Source: Monocercomonoides exilis (lineage: Eukaryota > Preaxostyla > Oxymonadida > Polymastigidae). From it: DNA of 64,000 nt. Numbering within the stretch: the stretch's first letter is position 1; every line of letters starts with the position of its first letter. The notes beneath the pieces are model-generated. The model did no database searches, was not told where the DNA came from, and was given only the letters and a program-made list of their open reading frames with translations. Below, piece by piece: positions 15,001-22,547 of this stretch. The stretch is taken from the NCBI GenBank assembly GCA_001643675.2, contig LSRY02000007.1:1938001-2002000 (forward strand). The letters are read 5' to 3'. The translations under genes and the position numbers were made by a program.

Positions 15001-18000
15001 GAAGAAGAAGATGATGATAATGAAGATGATGACGATTCAAATGATACTTCAAAAGAGCCCGCTGAGTCAGTTCAAGACTTGCATGCTGAAAGTGAAGGCT
15101 CTGGAAAGCAAAACGAATTCGACGATAACAGTTGTATAAGTCATTTGTATATGAAAGAAGAAGTTCTCCCAACAACTCGGTTTTTTTGGATGGGTGTTTC
15201 AGACGAAGAGCTGTCATTACTTTTACCACCAAGACTCTTCAGATGGTTGATGATAGTTTTGGGGAAGAAAGTGAAGAGGTTGGAGCTCTCCGAAGAATTT
15301 TTGAAGGAAAAAGATCAGAAACGAATCGCTGAAAAAGAGGAAGAAAAAGGAAAGAAGAAAGAAGAAAATGAAAGTGAACTTGAAAGCTTTAAAGACAAAT
15401 CGAAAATAATCGGAAAAACAAACCAAGATGTGAGTGAAACTTTTAAAAACGATGAATCAAAATACACTGAAGTTGATAAATTGCAGCAGAAAATATATAT
15501 TCAGCAGAAAAAAGGGGAAAATAAGCTTCTTTTCCAAATGCAAAACAATTCTCCATTTCCCATTCCATCAATCCTTGACTCCTATCATCTAAGCTTTGAC
15601 TTTTCTCACTTTCAGGCATTTGTGGATATGAAGTTTTCATCTTCTTCTTTTACTCCACGTTCAATATTTTTGCCGTTTAGAGCAAAGAATTCAAGTGAGC
15701 CATCAGATTCCGATAGTGCTGCTGGTGATTGTCAAACTTCAGCTCTTTTTTCATCAACTGTTCCTTCATCTCTCCCAATTAGTCGAACGTTTCCTTCGAG
15801 TTTTGCATCACTTTGCTATATTCCTTCTCACCCAGATTCAGTGTTCACGCTTATTCCATCTATAATTGCAGCAATCGTTGCGAATGTGACATGCAAAACT
15901 TCATTCTGGGGAAATGAGTCTCGTGTGATTAAAGATTGGTTTGAATACGGGGATGCTAAAGAAAGAGAAATAAAAAAGAAAATTTCGCAAACATCAGATA
16001 ATTTCGATGCAAAGAATAAAGAAATCTCAAATGAAGAAACAAAGAAGAAAAGCTTGGAAGATAAAGAAATACACATGAAAAAGGAAGAACCTATAAATTT
16101 CCAAAAAGTCGATAAAGAAAAGGTGAATGCTGCGCCAATTGTGTCAAAGCAAAAAAGAAGTACTTTTTCATCAATTCTTCCTTCCCCTCTTCGTTTATTT
16201 AAATATCCTTCAAAAAATACATCTTCTCCATTGATTTCGTCGACTTCATCGCCTGCTTTAGATTCATCGGCGAATATTGCTTCTTCGGGCTTGGTTTCAA
16301 TCGATAATTCTTCAAAACTGTTACCTTCCTTACCAAGCGCAGAATGCAAGACAGATGCAGTTGTTAATGTTAAAGATTTAACAAAGCAAACATCAGAAAT
16401 GGAAGCCAAACAACAGAAAAAAAAGAAAAAGAATGGAAAAGGTGCGTCTCATAAAAAGAGCGAAGCATATTTAAATCCGTCATATGCAAATGCATCAAAC
16501 TCTTTGCTTTTGCCAATCAGTGACAAATCTTTGTGCTCGCAGTTCACTTCTGCTGAATGGGTGCCAATTAAAGGGTCACGTTTAACAACTTCAAATAGCA
16601 TAGACTTTTCAATTTTGCTTCACTTGACACTTCCATGCTATCCATATTCGATTAGAACATATGCATTATCTTCGCTTTCAGCTCTTCTTCCTCTTTGGGA
16701 CGGTGGAGAATGTGTTGTTGTGGACAGTCTTCTTGCTTCTTTCGAAAATGGCGGAATTCGAATGAAGAGATTTAATGATTCAGCTTCAATGAAAAGCGAT
16801 GTGCTGAACGACGAAATGTATTCAGGCTTTTCCTTGAGTGAGTTGTTGGAAAAAGCGTCTTTGTTCCCAACATATTTTAACAAGATTTCATCAAACAGTG
16901 CATTAGAAAATGGAAAAGATAGCTATTCATCTCTGATTTCTAGAATGCTAAACAGAAAGAATTGGGGCATTTCAGAATTAGATTCATTTGCGGATCAACC
17001 TTACTACGAAACAACTACACAGCCTAATTATTTGTTTGCACAAACCAAACTCTTTCAATTTGAAATGAAGATGCAGCAGGAATATGATAAAGTGAAAAAA
17101 ACAAAGAAAGACAAAAACAAAGAAAAAGAGAGAGAAAGGAAAGAGAATGATAAAGAAATTGATTCCTTAATTGGACATTTCCGATTGGGAGAATGTGGTT
17201 TGGCGGAAACTGATACAACAACGCTTAATCCTATTATTTCGTTGGATAGAACAATAATTCCTGTATTTATTCGAAGAAAGAGCAAGCCATTTTCACCGAA
17301 ATCATTATCATCTTGGAGCGCTGTTCAAGATATTCTAAGCAAGGACGATGAAAACAATTCAGCATTCATTTCTATATCCCGTTTTCCGTATTTATTAACA
17401 GGAATACCAATGGCAACATTTATTCTTCCATCAGAAGTGGAATGCGAAACGGAAAGAGTGAATAATACGCTGTCAAATATTTACTCTTTTGCTTTATCAC
17501 AAAAAATTGAGAAGGATGTTGAAAATAAGAACAACTTGGAAGGAGGCGAATTTTTATGTATTGATGAATGTTTGCCTTGTCTTTCATGCAATGCAGAAAA
17601 TAAAGCTATTCTTTCAAAAGATCAACAGATTAATTCTAATCTCAGTTTGCAGAATACAAAAAAGAGGAAGATATTAAAATCGGAAGTTACTCGAGATCCT
17701 GCGATGCTGACGCAGATGGAAAAATTCTGTTCTGCTGTCAACAATCTTGTTAGGCATTGCTCACATATAATTTTTTCCAGTTCTTCATCGACGGAATTTT
17801 CTCCAATTTTGAAAGATTACTCGAAAAGGAGATTTGAAGACGATTTTAGCGAAATATTTACGTATTCTTCATCTGGAAGCAGAAAAGCAACAACACAAGT
17901 TATTTCATCTCTCTCTTCATCTTCTTCATCTTCTTCAGATGAAAGTGCATTTTCTTCTCTTCTTCCTTCAATTGAGTTAGAAACATGTAAAAAAACCTCA

Positions 18001-20109
18001 ACTCACAAAATGGATGATCTTGGCAATAAAGATCAGCTTGTTTTGCCATCCTTGTTTGAACTTAAACAAATCGACCAAGATTCTTCGTCGGAAATATCAA
18101 TTCCTTTGGAAATTGACCCAGAAGATTACCCGCTGTCATTGTCTCCTCCTTCTTTTTCATCTTCTCATTCTTTATCATCGGACGTATGCTTGATCTCGAG
18201 CAAAATCCGTTTGATTGACAATTCTTCTTCTTTGTCTATTCCTCTTCCACTTTATGCAATCAATCGCTTACTAGAGCACATACTTCTTCTTACATATCTT
18301 TCATCTTATTCAAGATTTCTTTGCCAATGTGAAAAGAGTGGCGAACTCAGAAAGGGAAGCAAATACAGCTCCTTTATATTTCCATCGGAGATAAGTGATG
18401 CATTCTTATTTTTGTATGTATTTATCCCTCGAAAAAAGGTTTTGCTACAGATGACTCCGTCTCTTCAATATCTTCAACCGTTTGTCCTCGAAATGAGCTG
18501 TGCGTTTTTGTCAAAGTGGCACGAGTCGTATGTGTTTTTGACGGAGCAGGAAACAAAGGCAATGAAAAGAAGAGAACATGAGCTGATGGAGCAGGAGAAT
18601 GAACTTATTGGGCATGGACTTGTGAGTCGCTCTGAATCAATGTTTGTTCCATTCTTTGCAAATCAAACTGTTTTGCTTGAAAAACAGCGTATCAGTGAAG
18701 TTCCAATGAACGATTCAATGTACTTGCCAGCACCATCATCTTCTTTTATCGCCTCTTCTGTCTCATCTTCATATTTATCATACTCTGCTTATTACACTTC
18801 CTCTTCGTATTCTTATTCATCTTCAAGATCTTCCTCACCAACTATTACAACGTTATCTCCTCCTTCATCTCCTTATTCAACATCTTCTTTATCGAAACCA
18901 TTGCTTCCGAAGCTGCTTCCTTCAGACTTGGGAGCACTTCCTGCGTATCTGTTTTTTGGAACTTTCTTTGGAGATTGCATTTTAAACTCAAATAAGAACA
19001 AATTCATAAAAGGATTCGAAAAATCTGGAGCAAAAGAGAAAGAGAAGGAAAAGAATAGAAAAGAGATGCTAAGTCGTGGTCGTATTGCTTTGTTAGGTTT
19101 ACTTAGTGAAAGTATTGAATGGCCAAATTGTGCGGAGCAAAAAGAAATGAAAGAAAAGGACAATCGTTTGCGAAAAGATTTGATTGGAATAAACGAAAAA
19201 TTATCATTGATTGAGAAATACAAATTGAAACTTCCGAAAATTGAAGATGATAAATGTCAACAAAACGTAATCGTGCAGAATGAAGAATATTTAGAACTTT
19301 TCAAAATTTTGAGCAGTGATTCACAGCAAAGAACAAGTTACGAAGAGATATCTTTCAAAAAAAATGATGAATTAAAGGAAAGTGATTCAATTATTGAACA
19401 ACTTGAACGCAAAGAAGCTAAACTTACTTCTGAAAAAGAGAGCATTCTTTGGGATATGGTGGAAATGCACATAACTACTCGTCGCGCATCTTGGCCTTCG
19501 TTACTCAGGTTCTTCTTTTTATGGACGTTGCGTCGCTTAATAGCGCTACTTGATATGGCCATTGATCTTGGAGTGCAAATGAAGTCAAACTTGGACGAAA
19601 ATGGAGATGCAGAATATTTAGCAGATGAAGAATTAAGAAGGAAAAAGTGTAAGGAAACGGAAGATATTATTTCTGACGAATGTTCAAGTATTCCGAAGGA
19701 TGTGAATTTAGACTCGAAAAGCGATATAGAGTGTTCGTCGGATTCAAGCAGCGTGGAATCCGATTCTATTAGCAGTGATTTTGCATGTGTCATTGAAGAT
19801 AAAAAGAAAAAGAAAGATGGAAAGAAGAAGAAAAAGAAGAAGAAGAACGATAATTTTGCGAGTAATGAAGAGTGGAACGAAATTTGGGAGGGACTAGAGA
19901 AACATTTCAATGTTATTCGGGCATTCGAACTTTCAGATACAATGTTTGTTGAACAATTTGGCTCAATGAGTTCACAATTGCTTGGGAAAATGAAGCAGAT
20001 ACTTCCGTTTGTAAAAAGAAAGAAAGATGCTCTTGTATTCAATTCTTCAATAGAATTGGTTAAAAAAGCTCGTAGACGTTGGAAAGAAAAGAACGCTCAT
20101 CATTTATAA
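1..20109 (+). CDS. Giant USP-type deubiquitinase (peptidase C19), 5' partial
   Basis: The frame is open from base 1 to a TAA at 20107-20109, so the true start lies outside the window; an apparent TTG start at nt 19 is not meaningful. Residue numbers here count from nt 19. A ubiquitin-specific protease domain lies at about 1826-2315. The Cys box is GLKNLGASCFAN with the nucleophile at C1834, the His box contains QGHYISI with H2245, and the third catalytic position is in FNDS (N2263/D2264). A zinc ribbon is visible as CERGH (C2046) and CSQC (C2092). About 1,800 residues of helical, HEAT/ARM-like sequence with serine-rich linkers precede it and about 4,400 follow, ending in lysine- and acid-rich runs. 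A catalytic domain in the middle of a long helical solenoid is the plan of USP9X/USP24/USP34, but this protein is about twice their length. It should remove ubiquitin from substrates in cytosol or nucleus. Family is sure; orthology is not. Confidence 0.9.
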   Translation, partial: DISQFALKSPTPSTPTSVCSLSPIDTCISPSPQSLETQLHIFLSANNKFTYAFESVANQFISSVVKELLPLAETMDKQKKKVTSFGNQEETYKQIYTNQRGDESGISRLITEEMKTRAENALLLLLDWIQMFNTSIHPSQRHHSNMPLSSAYQQVIDTSKLQENSSSLSLFNTSDRCGPLKQCLVVVDVTVTCSSFGRHSYPEPSFLHSPYSQSHFSEVSSLNYSSFHHSINTSSSYLFPPSSSTVATSPSPSSLSLSSSASSIRRRRSSRDSSPNQRHRHAKLLRLQPKSSSGSWSKHSSQANSSIQSNLKYTSSSSSYSSSRSSRRSSISSQSHIQKIDIRREIQLRFMCDETADVQTLRLAILRKLNMLSSFSSCYHSTYSIPSSTNSSISEFKEDPHNSKNTHKGLDLKQFIPMPVLFPVSFGAENFAALSDSTYPPSEHSSSSNSLTYLQPLPSTKFVSLSLNQNELQHTNTPLISLAQNSNIINRSTLSTGSTPTANPSFSQNQESVSSTVPTINLTCCIHQQIQLTPYSSQSLLASISAPTSSSQKTPKTSSILYVTPFVNFNKEDGDYASLYPFSTLPSSCYPTETLIKEHFIPKFSKTKTFACDHLNLSTISDESLNSISSHNVEQFETAEDMSVQELLLSMIDICPSISSAISRILSLLPVHPEIIRTLSMSKSLPKKQTIYTEKDVNSDDSYQKTYSESENNESNSINTPDKSCEEIKDQEHVISIPVHSKNNSHIIHSWTQIFDLSCPQQMLYSLRALHQILEQSKRTVSNKHDVVGFDSSLPERKQVHIHSGNVYQENEKNRQITTILRTTNDKVKEQKFEESTTFDEWRYRFIISGGLSSLLLILLQFDFSSPSYPITIKSSLLHSLTRIIRFFLNSLLSSSTSIDSTLLRSIFDCVLGQIFKSLSGSDTWDENNRKYILVMIVFKLLCICELFSVTPWKSKEEINATDDIINDRAIEKEFSTGLKKLVGETCDQSCFSDVVDVLNNSFTEPSQPFLTSLFEELHSCQTGVDCFDKINQKMTFLRKTDGLLLMFHRHWQYPIANLERHHNKYSEEIGEDGISGVVKCFSIIKLIFRIMNLYDDAVTELEENHQEKDTDTHPLQLVAMPLTFTVFASPLFMPFYISLLLCPSSSSIRHSWGILIQSVISGFSHNQRIDNDHLLHILSQYLFYPLFSADLFYDADHLADYFKLSNQLIDHIDSITFNMFNSQTLCKITQNEGKQAIANNNRSYVDVSDILLILVFIVQHRRTLESFSVSYENVSSELENDSHPLQKFAISDLFMIHNSNLSKEQAANNTSFRDLEDEKRMIFDKSSHISHIRSDEVLCYLMKAIIHCMKVLNDAQKVSSYNRLCMSLSSSIESSTLNEDEIQSNSQLEKCSTVDISSQQRDPLPYYRWMFSDIQQIIGDPLSFNFVQHIFCHMLSSVDTSANESFPGNSLHKHSSGGNNSSHIEEISKAAQTSCASFANGDTSIIAINKGNQLFKCYSEPQCIQESTRNLAFYLLFFLCKGCKQNVLLLIPFTCAVLMKNWRDCSKDRLNIWDKIVIEFHPYLGEKMKTFHFSISSEEETERSSTGNNRKAIAQCYGEQNFYKQALNFYFNRKHLQSSGKQKESLLTAFNYIFYKKLQAILPMESHISDEDEKSQVALSSNKQMEDDLQPYSSDSYECLFSPFSVCIPPSVSSFYFDIKPPSQNSLYLTTPIPFSSKRFEGNYSEWIVNSLYSNDSFCALNSKELTITSKQSASPSASTITHISAKQKNHSNEVQMSIEMSLLGTGTQTITTISPNSTSTQSSFSSSSSTALQSNKQEQISIKHVCGCSGLKNLGASCFANACLQQLFMYYPFRYSLFVLAFDVNKVSKREEYLHQEDDGYLDEASPLMQSEFSNSSNNSLTESFPHPNIFLPLSKIPPFLVRFISLFASLQETLRPSIDPVNFLCEPYFPSSMVNVHTQMDAEQFFSILLNRTNEVLREWKNEKEKKSIVESDAQDSFNNQQNKPKNDYTSEIKTDNNYLKESPEKNNSKQQTFIEQYFGTEIISEIECERGHTSTNKEISYMIPVDVKGFDALSQSIMTAAIGETMDGDNLYYCSQCGAKVRAVKRCLFGNLPNMVIFHLKRFAFDVTSMTRQKVNDRFTFPVDEQLLDMEMCVQDSPLRQKIKEKDLSEEELSQRIDSFVKDKIHQECNDLNKRDHYVTSDSTSSYSSLPITSEQQSQFSKTQKPSEYCYRLVGAVLHYGTVEQGHYISIAKERKPPYRWITFNDSVVEANEKFSFEAAFGGSKSSDGLDEKMKKNSNTSSENNSSAYLLFYERISTKGVKNDRKCRLNVLKEILSKEDENSKNQNKSIKNHNVDSKNDLTIGDRDIATNTTIFSKRLALSDNQFFFSFDFHNACLDSTLQQELVHPFLMKSIKMDNSNFIRHQIVFSNAFNATVPFLLNEMASFIRINHNQRKISFYDEPKHSNNENAYFSSKTKGIISDISTFVKDNEPTFNIEDNCSSLIKLNEAKKNNVAQNFIISSLLQSAFEIHPLIAHKLINITRNVVPTLNPITNSTEFSLSLTSIKESNNNPTQTDIPSGSSVSTENYSNFTMNAENVASMCLIFLHFLLDNYVHSPFHPHFASWMRNLQLVAEENYIFSYLVILTFVTQMIGEHIEVKHARKRRISRAGRQRNQDDKERRESSFNEGKEEDDYEYDFDESYIKSDYSLNTAIIDSLKQSSSESAKKTPLPSSSSINTFAFDQAPNATDFSFFQNQIKTPWLKAMYFGCPDFCAVLQTSHMIFTAMQTLFVFGVWEEMELRWKKSHSFEKETNQKHDQQKGDHKIELKDDEELEIGSEPFPSRENAKDSSHVLNDHFTTETDSILPPFPMHPLPPLSTVFLFCSPTLNLLSSFLYTIISLLFNNHARLTSFIFLFAILRDFASLGSFASLLLLSLHYPATIARFVTGNNCFSSVFLQHRQRNNFAVKVDQSNKDSFAQKKNITCFDEDVFGLMPSHFTEQELLMINERIYDKDIEKDEWLQWIKKYVDELNFRLQQKKNQHIASDNHEANCSTERLISKKSKLPFSPSSVISSSSSGERNSVASKTPSDVKSSFLLRATSTDHSPNVTSSQYHMDSNYSSTTSGIAEKKKVIASTTTSEYLNPFPLSFLFSHDDAIQLSSSYYSKENEKVTEGKTAADLLLMSELNIINSSLCSNCIPTTSSSLSNLQLVAYNRAPTVSIAFELACWKMMIESVFVVLYLTSQGVLFHVIKERKQRNAFSLYETKSTFQTNQQQRKANSLASACENEIKSDYSLNEQDCSMIDKMNTILAQLRILKLLQNEFQISNEEASTIFEWYNAGSCADRSSAAESLHYLESKLSDYHDSNSRSEQEGNNLDSFLFPPPTAPFQNDQSHSARCTILFHLMLKNNVSSFESSTSPSSSISCQSSTPLLNNKVSSQIQKSTTDLQSKHDFTMDLTSETCSTNIPSVSECLFNGIKIVITNQQFLMASILYGQSETIVASSLKMYSEMDLLELNFSNDNSSNSFYNSLEQRQTSDDPSMKKDSQQALTSFFPEASASSKLNGNKSIATDRKTTPTDLKSNYSQDEFNDKGSFSVFLDKNDPPSSIETVLNYILLQIDAEGTQEKKQEPTQTASTTLAVVPDEQLSSIDQVKQATILSNNAEVSSFSLTEPSANIATSFEHSVDSIQTASPPQQSQHSDSTILLLLFFWKLVLLSLQTSDLTEKREWLCECLQLSRNCSSKEHLSGRSETLSNNQTVISVAECLSLSSSYFAPSPVLQGQLEHILQTLFPVFSHSSLRQPHYLSLSDWMVTIIFRYVCFISSEKFGTTTTLAMIHSLSSAISACSPLRRYVATECSSEIVDILLGANDWRIRESAGRLIRMLVVDEPFGWNQTKMFRNSYFSWLKEYIRIENENAYEDNKKNERKGALLNENESVKTASQSLNASSNESTSDLNISEYMNDCAFSSESIDSDLSIKKQNITFRSIVDTSLCVDPMFVACHLIQLCQQQNECLRWRLQNKTFDSLPCVPCNDAKSALENRTSVENENLLSLSSSVRSFIPYVSLSTLLESLADEASSAPSTSSSRSSFYQRPPFTKDQMAKAEKGWTCEIANFPIGIVPIQTELFLAHSESNCIKSVVDDEFPKSCDLESKSYDIETSKTDLVNSLPSLSAPFEHIDYITFGFCPSSNSRKLSSTSRSRIMPIWISNVFLLLNTSFEIARGNCGNSSPILNVSNGDYLSPDSLVPDTAFVSGLVRDLYLQSSQRKKIDNQYSNNEIRCHLGNMEAEYCIPHSMDVSLPSPPPCVTPSLLWLYHHMQHTSTKSKELKCDKFECDSLFDTDDTFQVKSITQFSPQTHSNLCVNKGDWSSTNSLIHIDKEAHHNILSLIISAAPAAVSLLNAHNSHHQYRSKEIKSIVSTGKKLSQAEGTLTSPIQRNNGESKAEGSSAFLPPLHSPSISSSSDSTSSLLLSSLFTPPSVSYEMKNAHKAETLFGIISFLLFDESDVKILFSTNFISTITEFILKSQEQSVRKDYNFGVLAGFKLLQRILEKANVASVPRGKLDVLMKAENIISVEDEFLQIIRKQDDISIHSNYNVEMKMMKRLLQRLNSSLEILSHTISYSNVFLTSMNKQIPQFFATYPQLTSLLFSFVVSHWPSRNHFTTHISFSSSISFNSPYAAYPYPPSSLQQPPPVSPFVIKAQKKHHHLFSVTKPSGKASLPQSANPSSSSASLSYLLHPQRLVLASGEENSASTSEKDNSNQPTPSSLQKEIQVQSLNTHSNTDLFGHLSPSSISEAVPFPTFFSDEMMSQTVNFVTTLSLTFYRSHLNNSLLSVLDTFLTSHWFYWTCDRCFTRFVPMTTASATPSNLPNYSLFFWPRTTAALIRFAVSLTQLKMTNEGKHSIQSDSTAIPPKQTSGPSFTVNSASYVVRRRLMVILLERLTVWQPHIIIILLSLCLVVQPRNRYEESVLWTGDLETPLFSQKEKKKERKRKSKKEKKEEEEDDDNEDDDDSNDTSKEPAESVQDLHAESEGSGKQNEFDDNSCISHLYMKEEVLPTTRFFWMGVSDEELSLLLPPRLFRWLMIVLGKKVKRLELSEEFLKEKDQKRIAEKEEEKGKKKEENESELESFKDKSKIIGKTNQDVSETFKNDESKYTEVDKLQQKIYIQQKKGENKLLFQMQNNSPFPIPSILDSYHLSFDFSHFQAFVDMKFSSSSFTPRSIFLPFRAKNSSEPSDSDSAAGDCQTSALFSSTVPSSLPISRTFPSSFASLCYIPSHPDSVFTLIPSIIAAIVANVTCKTSFWGNESRVIKDWFEYGDAKEREIKKKISQTSDNFDAKNKEISNEETKKKSLEDKEIHMKKEEPINFQKVDKEKVNAAPIVSKQKRSTFSSILPSPLRLFKYPSKNTSSPLISSTSSPALDSSANIASSGLVSIDNSSKLLPSLPSAECKTDAVVNVKDLTKQTSEMEAKQQKKKKKNGKGASHKKSEAYLNPSYANASNSLLLPISDKSLCSQFTSAEWVPIKGSRLTTSNSIDFSILLHLTLPCYPYSIRTYALSSLSALLPLWDGGECVVVDSLLASFENGGIRMKRFNDSASMKSDVLNDEMYSGFSLSELLEKASLFPTYFNKISSNSALENGKDSYSSLISRMLNRKNWGISELDSFADQPYYETTTQPNYLFAQTKLFQFEMKMQQEYDKVKKTKKDKNKEKERERKENDKEIDSLIGHFRLGECGLAETDTTTLNPIISLDRTIIPVFIRRKSKPFSPKSLSSWSAVQDILSKDDENNSAFISISRFPYLLTGIPMATFILPSEVECETERVNNTLSNIYSFALSQKIEKDVENKNNLEGGEFLCIDECLPCLSCNAENKAILSKDQQINSNLSLQNTKKRKILKSEVTRDPAMLTQMEKFCSAVNNLVRHCSHIIFSSSSSTEFSPILKDYSKRRFEDDFSEIFTYSSSGSRKATTQVISSLSSSSSSSSDESAFSSLLPSIELETCKKTSTHKMDDLGNKDQLVLPSLFELKQIDQDSSSEISIPLEIDPEDYPLSLSPPSFSSSHSLSSDVCLISSKIRLIDNSSSLSIPLPLYAINRLLEHILLLTYLSSYSRFLCQCEKSGELRKGSKYSSFIFPSEISDAFLFLYVFIPRKKVLLQMTPSLQYLQPFVLEMSCAFLSKWHESYVFLTEQETKAMKRREHELMEQENELIGHGLVSRSESMFVPFFANQTVLLEKQRISEVPMNDSMYLPAPSSSFIASSVSSSYLSYSAYYTSSSYSYSSSRSSSPTITTLSPPSSPYSTSSLSKPLLPKLLPSDLGALPAYLFFGTFFGDCILNSNKNKFIKGFEKSGAKEKEKEKNRKEMLSRGRIALLGLLSESIEWPNCAEQKEMKEKDNRLRKDLIGINEKLSLIEKYKLKLPKIEDDKCQQNVIVQNEEYLELFKILSSDSQQRTSYEEISFKKNDELKESDSIIEQLERKEAKLTSEKESILWDMVEMHITTRRASWPSLLRFFFLWTLRRLIALLDMAIDLGVQMKSNLDENGDAEYLADEELRRKKCKETEDIISDECSSIPKDVNLDSKSDIECSSDSSSVESDSISSDFACVIEDKKKKKDGKKKKKKKKNDNFASNEEWNEIWEGLEKHFNVIRAFELSDTMFVEQFGSMSSQLLGKMKQILPFVKRKKDALVFNSSIELVKKARRRWKEKNAHHL

Positions 20110-21894
20110 CGATAATTGTTCCAATGTTTACTCAATTTTTTTTAATTTTTTTTCGGTTTATATTGTTATTATTTAAAAAGTTCCTTAAACTTGTCCACTT
20201 ATATTTCGAATTGTTGTTAAAACAGTTTTAATAACAATTTGAAAAAAATTAAAGAACATTTTTAAAATGTTTTATGATGTGTGAATGAAACAAACTTGTT
20301 TTTATTTTTAATCATAATTTTGATAAAATTCATTTTGTTTTAAGTTTATATGTTTAAAATTGAATTTTTTTTCAAAGGGAGAATCATCATTTTTTCTTAT
20401 TTTCTGTTTACGCATTATAGGCAAATGATTGATGATTGTAACAGTTGAATTAATTTGAAATAAGACTGAATACTTGTGATTGTGGTTTGTGTTATTGTGA
20501 AAAGGTTAAAAATCAAGCGAGTGTACTTTTCATTCTGTTTTTAATATAAAATGGTTTGATTTCCAATTTCGATTCGATACAACTTCGACAAGTTCAAGTT
20601 GCGCAACGGATCATGAAAAAATAATCAACAAAATACAAGTTTTGAAATTTTAGGTGAAAGAGAAACAGTAATGTGACCCTAACTTCGTTATCTTCAATGA
20701 CAGATTGCTGACTCTTCAGATTTTCAAAATCCAAGTGTTTTATTTCATTTTTTCATATTTTGATTTGATAAGGACTAATTCTCAATTTCACAAAGTTCTT
20801 CAAAACCAAAATTGTGATGAAAATTATTGATAAATCGTTCCCAATGGAAAGTGTCGTCATTTATAATTATTCAGTCGTTATTCTTATGAACAACGAAAAG
20901 ACGTGGGTAGGATTCTTTCATATATGAAAAATTTAATGACTTGTTCCAAACTTTTTCTGCAATCGTTTGATTATAATTCTAATATTATCGTGCAATATGA
21001 AATATAAAAAAATCGTAAAAAATCTTTGATATAATTGTGTGGAACAATATTCATGAAACAAAAAATTTTGTTCCATTAATTTTCAGGAACCCAAAATATA
21101 TTATGAACTCATTCAAATGCAAAGAATTAAAATTTTTGAGGTTTGTAGTTTGATTTTTATAACGAGAAATGTAATATTTTTGCTTCTTATTTTTTCGCCA
21201 TCTTTTCAGTTCAGAATTATTTGCTGTATTCAGGTAACTGTTGGAATTTCTGCATGTTGCGTTTTTTCGAGCAAACCACAAGATTGAAAGGAATAACAAG
21301 AGTTTTGATATGAAATCATTCAGCAATTTTAAATGGAAATTCACCAATGCATTACAGAGTACTTAATTGTTCAGCGCAATTCACAGAAAGAAAGGAGGAA
21401 AAAGAAGAAGCTTACACTCATGGGATAATGCAACAGGTTTCTGTGATATGATCCGGAAGATGAATAAGGAAAAGGCAGAAAGAAATTTTAGATGCATAAT
21501 GTGGATCGACAGAAAAAGGAAAGAGAAAGATGGGCAAAGAAGAGAAAACGAAAGATAATGGAGAATTGGGACGAACTCACAGAACGGGTACTTCTCTGAA
21601 CGGCTGCACATAGATACCACACTTATTATACACACTATTGTTTAGCTTTGTACGGGAAGGAACGAAGATGAGCATTAAGAAAAAGAGGAGGAGGAAAAGG
21701 CATCGAACGAATGCTGAAAGATTGCAGAAGTAGAAGTAGTATCTGATGAAAGAAACGATAAGGATGAACACGAAAGGGAAGAGGAAGAGGAAAGAAAAAG
21801 GAGGGAAAGTTGGGGAAAAAATCTTTGAAAGGAGATTTAAATATTTCTGGCATTTTTTTACTCGAAACAGAAAGGAGATCATTAAAAACTGGAT
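20110..21894. other. AT-rich intergenic region, no gene seen
   Basis: This stretch holds T- and A-rich spacer with no open frame that looks coding. The part from about 21380 to 21850 is strongly purine-rich on the plus strand, which opens chance frames on both strands (lysine/arginine-rich one way, phenylalanine/leucine-rich the other). I see no RNA gene, repeat array or recognisable promoter element. Confidence 0.5.
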
Positions 21895-22488
21895 TTATGA
21901 GTAAACAAGCACATGTGAATATATAGGATTATATATTAATTTATTTTTGAACGTGGAATTGGACGAAGGGCCCAGAAAGCAGATGAAGTGAAACAAAGTT
22001 AGCAGCCCTATGGTATTGCACAGCGTTTCTTTGCAAGTCTCTCCCAATTGTAATAAGCCATCTTCAGAGCGAATAACAACATTTCTTACAATATTAGATT
22101 CCAGTGAAATGGTGCTTAAAACATCAGACGATATGATACTATTGGAAGCAGAACAGGTTAAACATGCGGATATTGACAAATAACACAGCTTTATCATGCT
22201 TCTTTTTGCAAGCAATGGTGAAGCATTCGCGGAACAGAGCAAATGAGTATTTTGAAGGCAACGTATCGATTTGATGCAGCGGATAGCAGGTTTATTCCAC
22301 AGCATATTGACGAAGAAGGCATTATTCACTGTGGTGGAGCTGTTGAGAAGGAGAATTGCTGAGCTGATTGTGCTGTTGTCTGAACACAGTTCAAATATAT
22401 CGATATTTTGTGATTTTTCATTGTCTGCAAAAGCGAAGAAATTGATCGGTGAGAGGCTAACAGCTTCAGCAGCAATAAAAAATAACAT
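21895..22488 (-). CDS. Unrecognised small ORF, possible secreted-protein fragment
   Basis: A 197-codon minus-strand frame with an ATG start. I do not recognise it. The first about 20 residues are hydrophobic (FFIAAEAVSLSPINFFAFA) and could act as a signal peptide; the rest has several cysteines and N-x-S/T sites, as in the beta-helix surface proteins of this window, but none of their GG-A-L or CxF signatures. A second frame starting upstream at 22547 also begins with a hydrophobic leucine-rich segment and overlaps it, so either a frameshift or chance could be involved. It stands alone between the deubiquitinase and the Sfr1-like gene. It may be a real short gene, a decayed surface-protein fragment or noise. 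Confidence 0.25.
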   Translation of the reverse strand: MLFFIAAEAVSLSPINFFAFADNEKSQNIDIFELCSDNSTISSAILLLNSSTTVNNAFFVNMLWNKPAIRCIKSIRCLQNTHLLCSANASPLLAKRSMIKLCYLSISACLTCSASNSIISSDVLSTISLESNIVRNVVIRSEDGLLQLGETCKETLCNTIGLLTLFHFICFLGPSSNSTFKNKLIYNPIYSHVLVYS

Positions 22489-22547
22489 CGAGATAAGATT
22501 GGAAACAATCCCTTGCTCCCATAAGTCATAATTTCTTTATATTGCAA

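Noticed and set aside
15828-16409. Minus-strand frame of 193 codons opposite the deubiquitinase
   Set aside because: It is antisense to a Ser/Lys-rich part of the giant plus-strand frame and shows no family features.
19338-20042. Minus-strand frame of 234 codons at the 3' end of the deubiquitinase
   Set aside because: Phenylalanine- and serine-rich antisense of lysine- and acid-rich coding sequence; no independent support.
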